Assembly (NCBI GenBank): GCA_049607205.1
Contig: JBMYWH010000003.1
Coordinates: 86,573-150,572, forward strand
Direction of reading: 5' to 3'
DNA from: JBELHR01 sp049607205
Lineage (GTDB): Bacteria > Bacteroidota > Bacteroidia > Flavobacteriales > Flavobacteriaceae
Length of the DNA stretch: 64,000 bases
The stretch's first letter is position 1. The number at the start of each line of letters is the position of its first letter. Both the position numbers and the translations under genes were made by a program. This document shows, piece by piece, positions 7,221 to 16,101 of the stretch. The notes under the pieces were generated by a model that ran no database searches, was not told the origin of the DNA, and was given only the letters and a program-made list of their open reading frames with translations.

Positions 7221-10200
7221 ATGAAGAAAGTTTTGAACTGGTTGTTTTCTACTCGATTAATGGCTGTGCTATTTATCGTTTTTGCTGCAGCCATGGGAAT
7301 CGCAACCTTTATTGAAAATGACTACGGAACACAAACTGCTAAAGTATTGATATACAATGCATGGTGGTTTGAATTAATTATGATCTTGTTCTGTTTAAAT
7401 TTTCTTGGAAATATATTCAAATACAAATTATACAAAAAAGAGAAGTGGGCCGTACTTGCCTTTCACTTGAGCTTTATTCTGATTCTACTAGGAGCTGGTA
7501 TTACTCGCTATATCTCTTATGAAGGGGTTATGCCAATTTTAGAGGGTGAATCGACTAATGTTTTCTTTTCTGAGACTACCTATTTTGAATTTGTGATGGA
7601 TGATGGTAAGGTTCAAAAAACCCCTTATTACAAGCCCCTAATGTTAAGTGCTTTAGGAAGTCCAAATTTTGAAATCGACACAGATTTCAAAGGGACTCAA
7701 GTGGACCTAAAACTGGTTAAATACATCCAACATGCTTATAAGAAGTTTACAGAGGATGCCAATGGAACAGATTATATTCATTTTGTGGAATCTAGTTCTG
7801 GATCTAGACATGATCACTATATCGCTAAAGGAAGTATAGAAAATGTACATGGAATTCTGGTTGGTTTTGAAGCAGACGATGCTCAAACAACTATTAATTT
7901 CCGCAATACAGCCTCGGGACTTCAAATGATGTCTAAAAATGAGGGAACCTTTTTTAGAATGGCAGATCAGTTCAATGGAGAAGTACATGCCAACACTTAT
8001 GAAGACTTTAATTATTTATCACTTCACAAAATTGGAAATGCTCAATTCGTTGTTCCTAAACCTCCATTAAAAGGAGAAATGAAATACATCTCAGGGAACA
8101 AAGAAGAACATCCTAAAGACTTGTTGGTTTTTGACTTAACTGTAGGTAAAAAGAAAACCCAAATTGAAGTATTAGGAGGACAATACAATACCGACCCAGC
8201 AGAACGGTTTAGCTTTAATGGACTAAATTTCAGAACTAAATATGGAGCAAAAATTCTTGAACTTCCTTTCAATATCAAATTGAGAGATTTTCAATTAGAA
8301 CGCTACCCAGGTTCTCAAAGTGCTATGTCCTATGCCAGTGAAGTAACCGTCATTGATCCATCAGAGACTTTTGACTTTAGAATTTACATGAATAACATCC
8401 TAGATTACAAAGGATATAAATTCTTCCAGTCTAGTTATGACTTATCAGGTCCAGTAGAAGAAACAAGATTAAGTGTTAATCACGATTTCTGGGGGACTTT
8501 AATTACTTATATCGGTTATATAATCTTGTATATTGGATTAATGCTAATCATGTTCGTAAAAGGAACAAGATTTGATTATTTAAGAAATAAATTGGAAAAA
8601 ATAAAAATCAAAAAAGCGGCTTTAAGCATACTTGCTATCTGCTCTTTACAATTCACTCAGGCCCAAGATTCTCACAATCATCAACAGGCAGCGGTCTCAA
8701 GTGCTCAAATTGACTCTATAGTAAAAAAGAATATTGTAGCTTTAGATCAAGCCGACCAATTCGGGGCACTTATCGTTCAAGATGCAGGAGGAAGGATGAA
8801 ACCGATTAACACCTTCTCTTCTCAACTTCTAAGAAAAGTTAGTAAAAGTGATACGTATTTAGGCTTTGATTCAGACCAGATCTATTTATCGATCATTCAA
8901 AACCCTAGATTATGGTTTGAAGTTCCAGTAATCTATTTAGAAAGAGGAAATGATAAAATAAGAACTCTAATAGGAATCCCTGTTGAATCTAAATATGCCG
9001 CACTTGCGGACTTTATTGACGGAAACGGAAACTACAAGGTAAGAGAACTTGTTGAAGAAGCACAAAAGAAAAACATTAGAAGCAAGTTCGAAAAAGATCT
9101 GATCAATATTGATCAGCGCGTAGGGCTCTTATACTCTGCCATCGGAGGTGGTATTTTAAAAATATTTCCTGTGCCTAACGACCCGAATAATAAATGGGTG
9201 AGTCCAGTAGAAATAAATGAAGCTAATTTTAAAGGAATTGACTCTGTATTTGTCAAACAAATCATCCCTGTTTATATTCAAACATTGGGAACTGCTCAGC
9301 AAACAGGCAACTATACTGACGCCACTGAAATACTCAATGGAATCAAAAACTTCCAGAAGAAATATGGAAAAGAAGTATATCCAAGTGAAGACAAAATAGA
9401 ATTAGAAATAGCCTATAACAAGTATGATATTTTTAAGAAATTGTTCTCTTATTATATGTACGCTGGTACATTGTTATTCATCTTGGTAATTATTCAAATA
9501 TTCAACAGCTCTAGATGGCTATCTACCCTAGTTAAGTTTTTTATTGGAATCATTATTCTTTTATTTATTATGCATACAGGAGGACTGGTTGCAAGGTGGA
9601 TGATTTCAGGTCACGCACCTTGGAGTAATGCCTATGAATCCATGATCTATGTAGGATGGGCTACCATGCTTTTTGGTCTACTTTTTGGAAAGGATTCTTC
9701 TCTAACAATTGCAGCAACTGCATTTCTAACTTCTATGATTCTAATGATAGCACATTGGAACTGGATGGATCCTGAAATTGCAAATCTTCAACCTGTTTTA
9801 AACTCCTATTGGTTAATGATACACGTGGCAATTATCGTGGCTAGTTATGGACCTTTTGCATTATCAATGATCATAGGACTGATTTCTCTGTTGCTTATGA
9901 TTTTAATGACCAAGACAAACAAGAAAAAGCTAAAACTAACTATTGATGAATTGACGACCATAAATGAAATGTCGATGACCTTAGGATTAATCCTACTTAC
10001 AATCGGAAATTTCCTTGGTGGAATGTGGGCCAACGAATCATGGGGTCGTTATTGGGGATGGGACCCTAAGGAAACTTGGGCATTGATTAGCATCTTCATA
10101 TACGGTTTCGTCCTGCACTTAAGATTGATTCCAGGACTTAAAAGCAAGTTCACCTTCAATTTATGGTCTGTAATCGCATTTGCCTCCATTATGATGACTT

Positions 10201-10358
10201 ATTTCGGAGTGAATTTCTACTTATCTGGATTACATGCCTATGCTTCTGGAGATAAAGTAGTCACGCCTAACTTTGTTTATATCAGTATAGCAGTTGTCGC
10301 TGTACTTGGAGTCCTAGCTAAAATGAAATACAAGAAATTTTACAAGAAAAAACAATAA
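7221..10358 (+). CDS. ccsA: Fused cytochrome c biogenesis protein CcsBA
   Basis: 1045 residues. The N-terminal ~450 residues are ResB/CcsB-like: helices near 10-30 and 45-65, a large periplasmic loop, and a last helix near 430-450. Residues ~480-750 are a soluble segment that begins with a hydrophobic, signal-like stretch ending in FTQAQ. The C-terminal third is CcsA: several helices, a conserved histidine at 798 in SGHAPWSN, and the haem-handling WWD motif WGRYWGWDPKE at 941-951. System II enzymes carry haem to the periplasm and attach it to apocytochromes c; fused CcsBA forms are common in Bacteroidota. A small TPR membrane protein follows after 25 bases. Confidence 0.93.
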   Translation: MKKVLNWLFSTRLMAVLFIVFAAAMGIATFIENDYGTQTAKVLIYNAWWFELIMILFCLNFLGNIFKYKLYKKEKWAVLAFHLSFILILLGAGITRYISYEGVMPILEGESTNVFFSETTYFEFVMDDGKVQKTPYYKPLMLSALGSPNFEIDTDFKGTQVDLKLVKYIQHAYKKFTEDANGTDYIHFVESSSGSRHDHYIAKGSIENVHGILVGFEADDAQTTINFRNTASGLQMMSKNEGTFFRMADQFNGEVHANTYEDFNYLSLHKIGNAQFVVPKPPLKGEMKYISGNKEEHPKDLLVFDLTVGKKKTQIEVLGGQYNTDPAERFSFNGLNFRTKYGAKILELPFNIKLRDFQLERYPGSQSAMSYASEVTVIDPSETFDFRIYMNNILDYKGYKFFQSSYDLSGPVEETRLSVNHDFWGTLITYIGYIILYIGLMLIMFVKGTRFDYLRNKLEKIKIKKAALSILAICSLQFTQAQDSHNHQQAAVSSAQIDSIVKKNIVALDQADQFGALIVQDAGGRMKPINTFSSQLLRKVSKSDTYLGFDSDQIYLSIIQNPRLWFEVPVIYLERGNDKIRTLIGIPVESKYAALADFIDGNGNYKVRELVEEAQKKNIRSKFEKDLINIDQRVGLLYSAIGGGILKIFPVPNDPNNKWVSPVEINEANFKGIDSVFVKQIIPVYIQTLGTAQQTGNYTDATEILNGIKNFQKKYGKEVYPSEDKIELEIAYNKYDIFKKLFSYYMYAGTLLFILVIIQIFNSSRWLSTLVKFFIGIIILLFIMHTGGLVARWMISGHAPWSNAYESMIYVGWATMLFGLLFGKDSSLTIAATAFLTSMILMIAHWNWMDPEIANLQPVLNSYWLMIHVAIIVASYGPFALSMIIGLISLLLMILMTKTNKKKLKLTIDELTTINEMSMTLGLILLTIGNFLGGMWANESWGRYWGWDPKETWALISIFIYGFVLHLRLIPGLKSKFTFNLWSVIAFASIMMTYFGVNFYLSGLHAYASGDKVVTPNFVYISIAVVAVLGVLAKMKYKKFYKKKQ

Positions 10359-10383
10359 CTTTACACTAAATATATAACACATT

Positions 10384-10899
10384 ATGTTTAACAAATACTT
10401 TAAAGTTGCCCTTGCAGTTCTAATTGGAGCATGGTCAACTTACGAATTTACTCAAGGTCATATTGGAAATGGAATTGCTCTACTATTATTAGCGGGTATA
10501 TTTGTATTCTTTTTTTATAAAAATGAATTTTTATTATTGGCCTTCCTTAAAATTAGATCACAAGATTTTGCTGGTGCTCAGAAGTGGCTTAATTATATCA
10601 AAAACCCAGAGGCCGCATTAAGAAAACCTCAACAAGCTTATTATTATTTCTTAAATGGTTTAATTCAGAGTCAAGCGAATTTAACACAAGCTGAGAAACT
10701 ATTTAGAAAATCCCTAAGCCTTGGATTAAGTATGGATCACGATGTAGCCATGGCAAAATTAAACCTAGCCACTATAGCAATGACCAAAAGAAGAAAAAGG
10801 GAAGCTACAACACTTTTAAATGAGGCTAAGAAATTAGACAAGCATGGAATGATGGCAGGTCAAATCAAGCAATTAAAAGATCAAATGAAACGTATGTAA
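10384..10899 (+). CDS. Small membrane protein with TPR-like repeats
   Basis: 171 residues. Two hydrophobic helices fill the first ~50 residues (about 7-22 and 28-47). The rest looks like two to three helix-turn-helix repeats of the TPR kind: the segments QAYYYFLNGLIQSQANLTQAEKL and AMAKLNLATIAMTKRRKREA have the spacing of TPR helices A and B. This implies an inner-membrane anchor with a cytoplasmic scaffold domain. It sits 25 bases after ccsBA and may be co-transcribed with it, so an accessory role in cytochrome assembly or another envelope task is possible but not shown. A strong terminator follows. Confidence 0.75.
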   Translation: MFNKYFKVALAVLIGAWSTYEFTQGHIGNGIALLLLAGIFVFFFYKNEFLLLAFLKIRSQDFAGAQKWLNYIKNPEAALRKPQQAYYYFLNGLIQSQANLTQAEKLFRKSLSLGLSMDHDVAMAKLNLATIAMTKRRKREATTLLNEAKKLDKHGMMAGQIKQLKDQMKRM

Positions 10900-10917
10900 T
10901 TCAATTCATATGTTTAT

Positions 10918-10955
10918 AAAAAAAACCTCGTAAATAGCTTACGAGGTTTTTTTAT
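10918..10955 (+). terminator. Bidirectional terminator between convergent genes
   Basis: Perfect 13-bp stem (10921-10933 with 10939-10951) containing ACCTCGTAA / TTACGAGGT, flanked by an A-run on one side and a T-run on the other. It can end both the plus-strand ccsBA-TPR unit and the minus-strand guaA-LysM unit. Confidence 0.88.
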
Positions 10956-10975
10956 TCTTGAATGTGAACAGAAGA

Positions 10976-12739
10976 TTACTCTTGTAAAATATCATCCCAA
11001 TTGTATATATTAGGATTCTCATCCTGTTCTTCAAAATCAGTTTTAAGGCTCAAGTCCTTTAAATAACTTACGATGAAGACATATTCATTCTCCTTTATAC
11101 CGTTCTCATCCTCTTGATAAAAATAACTGTTCTGAACGCGTTTAGAATAGCCTTCAAACGCCACAGGATCGAAACTTCCAGTACTATAATAACGCATTAG
11201 AAGATCATAGACCTCATCAAAACCTTTTATAGAAGCCATCGATGGGAAGGCTTTGAACTTCTTTTTGTATTGATAAAAGAACTGCTGAACCAATGGATCC
11301 GTAGAATCTTGAATAGAAGAAGTTACATAGGTAAAGTCAATCGAGGACAACACTTCATCGGTAGCTACCTCGAAATCTTTATCTTTCTCATTAGCAAACA
11401 AACGCCCTCTGATATTATTATCAAGAGCAACTATATTATCAATAAGCGCATAACTTGTAGTCCCCTTATTGGTCATCACAACCCAATTATTCGTAGCAAG
11501 AGAATCTACTTTCTCTCTAAATGAATCAAAGGAAACATAATCCTTTACCGCTTGTAAGGTCGAAATAGATACAGAGTCATTAAGTTCCTTTAAGCCCTGA
11601 ATAAGGTTTTTCGTTTGAGTTCTGCTTGCTGCAGTTGTATCTCCTACAATAATGATATGCTCATCACAATAAGCACTTATAATATGCTCATTCAACTTCT
11701 CAGCATAATGTGACTTATCCACTTCTGGCTTGATGAAATTTGAACTGGTAAAACCACTTTGTTTCTTAGAATACATTGGAAAAAGAACAGGTATATCCCT
11801 TAATTTATAATTCTTAGCCACCATTTGAGCCTTTGAAGAATAAAAGGGTCCTACAACTAAATCACTTTGCTCCAAATCTCCTAAAAGCAAGATTTCCTTA
11901 ACCTTCTGGCTACTATTTTCCGTATCATAAACTGAATAAGTCACTGAGGCTCCTTGAGCTCTCATAGAATCAATCGCAATTAATGCACCTAAATAATAAT
12001 CACTAATTCGGTCCAGAACCAAACCTTTCTTTCTAAAGGTTTGAAGTGGACTCAAAGTATCATATCGCTCTAGTTTGAGCGGTAACATAAAAGAAATATG
12101 AAAGGGAACATCCACTTGAATACTATCCTTGAAAACAGACATCTGCTCTTCTATGACCTCAACACCTCTCCTTTTAACTTTTAATAGCATTCCTTTCTGT
12201 AAACCCATACGTTCTAAAGGAAGTTTAGGGTTTAAAGCAACCAAACTATCTTTACTCACTTCATACTCCTTTTCCAAGCTATAAAAGGTTTCTCCTTGAA
12301 CAACTTCATGAAGGACATAATCTTCTTCCAACAAGGCTTGTTGAACCAATAAGGCATCCGCATCCAACACCTTATCCTTATCAATCTTCAACACACTTCC
12401 AATCTTCAATGGTCCTGAAATGCGATTATCTATAATCAAATCATCGACACTAATTCCATAAGCTCTAGAAATACCATATAAGGTCTCCCCAAGTGCCACT
12501 TGATGGTAGCTCATTTCATGATCCGGCATTAAAGGAATATAAACCGTGGCATTTACCACAGGTCTTTTAGATAGATCTGGGTTTGCAATCTTAAAATCTC
12601 TCATAGAGATGTCAAAATCTCTTGAAATACTCTTATAACTATCCCCTGACTGAATTTGATAAATAAAGACATCAGTCTCTTGAGCACTCATAATAAAGAA
12701 GCTCATCATCATCAAAACACTTAATATCGATTTTTTCAT
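10976..12739 (-). CDS. LysM-repeat protein fused to a periplasmic binding-protein-like domain
   Basis: 587 residues from the start chosen at 12739. Upstream in-frame ATGs would overlap guaA and precede the signal peptide MKKSILSVLMMMSFFIMSAQ. Three LysM domains follow (about 25-70, 77-117 and 140-190; cores QSGDSYKSIS, ALGETLYGIS, VQGETFYSLE), which usually bind peptidoglycan. From about 210 the protein resembles type 1 periplasmic ligand-binding domains (LDRISDYYLGALIAID, DLVVGPFYSSKAQMVA, IIIVGDTTAASRTQ), as in amino-acid ABC receptors, but no transporter genes are nearby. It is probably a cell-wall-associated periplasmic protein. It is the last gene of the minus cluster porV-cdd-guaA, 41 bases after guaA. 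Domains are clear; the ligand is unknown. Confidence 0.85.
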   Translation of the reverse strand: MKKSILSVLMMMSFFIMSAQETDVFIYQIQSGDSYKSISRDFDISMRDFKIANPDLSKRPVVNATVYIPLMPDHEMSYHQVALGETLYGISRAYGISVDDLIIDNRISGPLKIGSVLKIDKDKVLDADALLVQQALLEEDYVLHEVVQGETFYSLEKEYEVSKDSLVALNPKLPLERMGLQKGMLLKVKRRGVEVIEEQMSVFKDSIQVDVPFHISFMLPLKLERYDTLSPLQTFRKKGLVLDRISDYYLGALIAIDSMRAQGASVTYSVYDTENSSQKVKEILLLGDLEQSDLVVGPFYSSKAQMVAKNYKLRDIPVLFPMYSKKQSGFTSSNFIKPEVDKSHYAEKLNEHIISAYCDEHIIIVGDTTAASRTQTKNLIQGLKELNDSVSISTLQAVKDYVSFDSFREKVDSLATNNWVVMTNKGTTSYALIDNIVALDNNIRGRLFANEKDKDFEVATDEVLSSIDFTYVTSSIQDSTDPLVQQFFYQYKKKFKAFPSMASIKGFDEVYDLLMRYYSTGSFDPVAFEGYSKRVQNSYFYQEDENGIKENEYVFIVSYLKDLSLKTDFEEQDENPNIYNWDDILQE

Positions 12740-12780
12740 GGATACTGTTTTTTTTATAAATTCAAATACCATTCCAATAT

Positions 12781-14313
12781 TTATTCCCATTCAATCGTTG
12801 CCGGTGGTTTAGAGCTAATATCATATACTACTCGATTGACTCCAACTACTTGATTAATTATTTTATTGGAAGTCTCTTGCAAAAATTTATAAGGTAGATC
12901 TACCCAGTCAGCCGTCATTCCATCGGTAGATTCAACTGCTCTAAGGGCAACAACCTTTTCATAGGTTCTCTCATCCCCCATTACTCCTACAGAGTTCACA
13001 GGTAGAAGCATCGCACCTGCTTGCCAAACTTTATCATAGAGTCCCCATTTCTTAAGGCCAGATACAAAGATTGCATCCACTTCTTGAAGAATTCTAACTT
13101 TTTCTTTAGTCACATCACCAAGTATTCTAATTCCTAGACCTGGGCCGGGGAAAGGATGTCTTCCCAACAAGTCAGGACTCATATTCATGCTCTTTCCAAC
13201 GCGTCTAACCTCATCTTTGAAAATACTTCTCAATGGCTCTACGATTTTTAACTTCATAAAGTCAGGTAATCCACCTACATTGTGATGAGATTTAATTGTT
13301 GCTGAAGGTCCCCCTGTTGCTGAAACTGATTCAATTACATCAGGATAAATAGTACCTTGCGCCAACCATTTAACATCAGAAATAAGGTGTGCTTCATCGT
13401 CAAACACCTCAATAAAAGTCTTTCCAATTGCCTTACGTTTACCCTCAGGATCACTGATCCCTTTAAGCGCATCCATAAATCGATCCGTGGCATCAACTCC
13501 CTTCACATTGAGTCCCATTCCTTCATACTGATCTAAGACCTGTTCGAATTCGTCCTTTCTCAAAAGGCCATTATTTACAAAAATACAATGAAGGTTAGTT
13601 CCTATTGCTTTATCAAGTAGAACCGCAGCAACCGAAGAGTCTACCCCTCCAGATAATCCAAGTACTACTTTTTCGTTTCCTACTTTATCCTTAATTGCTT
13701 GAACCGTTTCTTCAATAAAAGAATCCGGAGTCCAATCCGCCTCAAGTCCAGCAATATTAATTAGAAAGTTCTTCAAAAGTTGAGTTCCATCAACCGAGTG
13801 ATATACTTCCGGGTGAAATTGAATTCCAAAAGTCTGTTCTCCTTCAATATGAAAGGCCGCATTTTTAACGTCTTCTGTAGAAGCATCTAAAACGAAATTA
13901 TTTCCCAATTTCAAAATGGTATCTGAATGACTCATCCAAACCTGACTATGCTCTGGAATATCTTGGAACAATACGGCATTAGTATCTATGAAATCAAGAT
14001 GAGCTCTACCGTATTCACGAGAATTAGAACTTCCTACTTCACCTCCATAGTTTTGGGCCAAGAATTGGGCACCGTAGCAAATTCCTAATAAAGGCTTTTT
14101 CCCTTTAATTTGACTTAAATCAGGTTGAGGAGCATTTTCTCCTCTCACAGAATGTGGACTTCCCGAAAGAATTACCGCCTGAAATTCATTGACATTAAAC
14201 TTTTCTGAGTTAAACGGATGTATTTCACAATACACATTTAATTCACGTACACGTCTGGCAATTAACTGAGTAAATTGCGAACCAAAATCTAAAATGAGCA
14301 CTTTGTTTTCCAT
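12781..14313 (-). CDS. guaA: GMP synthase (glutamine-hydrolysing)
   Basis: 510 residues, full length. The class I glutamine amidotransferase domain carries the catalytic triad Cys79 (GICYG), His167 and Glu169 (FHPEV). The ATP pyrophosphatase domain carries the PP-loop SGGVDSS at 221-227. The C-terminal dimerisation domain contains GRHPFPGPGLGIRILG and ends in the family's final segment KPPATIEWE. It converts XMP to GMP using glutamine and ATP in the cytoplasm. It is 48 bases after cdd on the same strand, so nucleotide metabolism genes are grouped here between envelope genes. Confidence 0.98.
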   Translation of the reverse strand: MENKVLILDFGSQFTQLIARRVRELNVYCEIHPFNSEKFNVNEFQAVILSGSPHSVRGENAPQPDLSQIKGKKPLLGICYGAQFLAQNYGGEVGSSNSREYGRAHLDFIDTNAVLFQDIPEHSQVWMSHSDTILKLGNNFVLDASTEDVKNAAFHIEGEQTFGIQFHPEVYHSVDGTQLLKNFLINIAGLEADWTPDSFIEETVQAIKDKVGNEKVVLGLSGGVDSSVAAVLLDKAIGTNLHCIFVNNGLLRKDEFEQVLDQYEGMGLNVKGVDATDRFMDALKGISDPEGKRKAIGKTFIEVFDDEAHLISDVKWLAQGTIYPDVIESVSATGGPSATIKSHHNVGGLPDFMKLKIVEPLRSIFKDEVRRVGKSMNMSPDLLGRHPFPGPGLGIRILGDVTKEKVRILQEVDAIFVSGLKKWGLYDKVWQAGAMLLPVNSVGVMGDERTYEKVVALRAVESTDGMTADWVDLPYKFLQETSNKIINQVVGVNRVVYDISSKPPATIEWE

Positions 14314-14361
14314 GAGTCAAAAATACTATATAATCTTAAACTCACTAAAAAAAAAAGCTTT

Positions 14362-14844
14362 TTATAAATAGCTCTTATCAAAGGCTAATGGAAGCAAGTC
14401 TAGAAGTGAATCCGTCTTAATAACAGGTCCTTCTTGTCCCATGAAGAAAACTTCTATAGAGTCCTTCTGATTCATTTCGTATTCTGAAAGTGTTTGTCTA
14501 CAACTTCCACAAGGTCCAACCGGTTTGTTTACTACTTGATTTTCAGAAAAAACTGCAATGGCTAATTTAAGTACCTTAACCCCGGGAAAGTCAGAAGAAG
14601 CCTTCCAAATTGCAACCCTTTCAGCACACATACCCGATGGATATGCAGCATTTTCTTGATTATTTCCTAAAATCACTTCTCCATTTTCTAACAGCAAAGC
14701 ACAACCAACATTAAATTTAGAATATGGAGCATAAGCTTTTTTATTAGCTTCTATCGCCTTATGCATAAGCTCAAGATCTTCCTTAGCTAGATCGTTCATG
14801 CTTTCATAATACTCGTAACTCGTCGTTAAATTCAATTTCTTCAT
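14362..14844 (-). CDS. cdd: Cytidine deaminase
   Basis: 160 residues. The zinc site is complete: Cys73 with catalytic Glu75 in GMCAERVAIW, and Cys112 and Cys115 in PCGSCRQ. YAPYSKFNVGCALL is the usual N-terminal family segment. It deaminates (deoxy)cytidine to (deoxy)uridine, feeding uridine kinase. It lies 24 bases after porV on the minus strand. Confidence 0.96.
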   Translation of the reverse strand: MKKLNLTTSYEYYESMNDLAKEDLELMHKAIEANKKAYAPYSKFNVGCALLLENGEVILGNNQENAAYPSGMCAERVAIWKASSDFPGVKVLKLAIAVFSENQVVNKPVGPCGSCRQTLSEYEMNQKDSIEVFFMGQEGPVIKTDSLLDLLPLAFDKSYL

Positions 14845-14868
14845 GTCAAAATATAATTTAATAAGGGT

Positions 14869-15918
14869 CTAATCAAAGGAGTATCCAAGACTAATTCTTA
14901 AGGTATTGTCCAATGCATTATTTACCTGAGATTGGTTAAATAAATAGGAAACATCCATGGAAAGGTTATTGGTTTGAAACCCTGCACCAAAGGTAATATA
15001 ATTTCGAGCGCCATAATCAGGATTTTCATAAAAATATCCTGTTCTTAAAAAAAACGCTTGATCAAAAGCATATTCAAAACCAAGACCATAGGCCAGATTC
15101 CCGGACCAATCCTCATCAACCGAACCCTCATCCGTCTCAACCTGAGTTGGTACTAGTAACTTCGTTATTTCTAGATTTGTTGTTAGTCTATTTTGAGGAT
15201 CAAATCCGAAATCAAAACCTGCACCCAATTTTAAGTTAGTAGGTAAATAAGATTCCTCCCCTCCTTCACTCTGCTGAACTTTAGGACCAATATTATCAAC
15301 GCTTAGTCCGGCACGATAAATTAAGTCAAAGCCTTGATAACGGACTGCTTTTGATTGATAAAACATACCTACATCGACGGCTACCGTATTAATAGTCTGT
15401 ATATCAGAGTCCACCGAATTCAAACCTAAATCAGATCGAATATATCCAAGTCCTACCCCCATGGAAAAGGTCTCACTTAGTTTTAAAGCATATTGAAAAT
15501 CGATATTCAAATCACTCGGTCGCTCCTGTCCTAAATAAGATCCATCATCTCCAGTTAGATCGACATCCCCTAAGGTGAAATAATTAAAATTAACTCCGAA
15601 ACTAGAGCGTTCATTAATCTTCTGAGCATAAGAAAAACCAGAAAGAAATACATCTTTAACGACATTATTCATCCAAGGCACAAAAAACACACTAACCTCT
15701 CTTTTAGATTCAAGAAAAACTAATTTAGCCGAATTGTGGAAATTCGAATAGGCATCGGCAGAAGTCGCTACTCCTAAATCACCCATACCAGCTGACCTGG
15801 CATCGGGAACTATTAATAAAAATGGAACAGCTGTTTGAGAGCTTAAATTCTGATTTTGAGCAATTAGTTTAGGAATTACTAAAACACTCAATAAAATAAG
15901 GGTATAGATTTTCTTCAT
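14869..15918 (-). CDS. porV: T9SS outer-membrane shuttle/barrel protein PorV
   Basis: 349 residues from the ATG at 15918. The longer frame reaching 15969 is rejected because the promoter at 15950-15983 would lie inside it and the signal peptide MKKIYTLILLSVLVIPKLIAQ starts at 15918. The first mature segment TAVPFLLIVPDARSAGMGD is the family hallmark, followed by alternating strands of a 14-stranded FadL-like barrel and an aromatic C-terminus (SLGYSFD). PorV (LptO) receives cargo carrying C-terminal T9SS signals and passes it to the PorU sortase at the cell surface. It diverges from gldJ. Cargo for this system, a GH13 amylase with a type A signal, is encoded at 44317 in the same window. Confidence 0.9.
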   Translation of the reverse strand: MKKIYTLILLSVLVIPKLIAQNQNLSSQTAVPFLLIVPDARSAGMGDLGVATSADAYSNFHNSAKLVFLESKREVSVFFVPWMNNVVKDVFLSGFSYAQKINERSSFGVNFNYFTLGDVDLTGDDGSYLGQERPSDLNIDFQYALKLSETFSMGVGLGYIRSDLGLNSVDSDIQTINTVAVDVGMFYQSKAVRYQGFDLIYRAGLSVDNIGPKVQQSEGGEESYLPTNLKLGAGFDFGFDPQNRLTTNLEITKLLVPTQVETDEGSVDEDWSGNLAYGLGFEYAFDQAFFLRTGYFYENPDYGARNYITFGAGFQTNNLSMDVSYLFNQSQVNNALDNTLRISLGYSFD

Positions 15919-15949
15919 ATATATGTCTTTAGGACATCTTGTTCTTCGC

Positions 15950-15983
15950 CAAATATACACAATGACCACAATTAAAACACAAA
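15950..15983 (-). promoter_or_regulatory. Promoter of the porV cluster
   Basis: On the minus strand TTTG (15980-15983), a 22-base spacer, then TATATTTG (15950-15957). It gives a leader of about 25 bases to the porV ATG at 15918 and supports that start. Confidence 0.6.
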
Positions 15984-16053
15984 TTTTAACTACCGGAAAA
16001 TATCCCTACTTGTCGTGATAACATTGGAGAAACTAAATCTTGCATTCCTTATT

Positions 16054-16061
16054 TAAATTTG
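16054..16061 (+). promoter_or_regulatory. -7 promoter element of gldJ
   Basis: TAAATTTG, an exact TAnnTTTG match, 40 bases before the gldJ ATG. No TTG at the usual -33 distance. Confidence 0.45.
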
Positions 16062-16101
16062 TAAATTGCAACTTTAATCATACCCTATAAAGTATAATAC
16101 A

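Noticed and set aside
14314..14361. TATTTTTG at 14318-14325 as a separate guaA promoter
   Set aside because: It would place the transcript start on the ATG itself, and guaA follows cdd by only 48 bases; co-transcription is more likely.
15919..15969. Longer N-terminus of PorV
   Set aside because: The predicted promoter TTTG-N22-TATATTTG lies across this stretch and the signal peptide begins at 15918.
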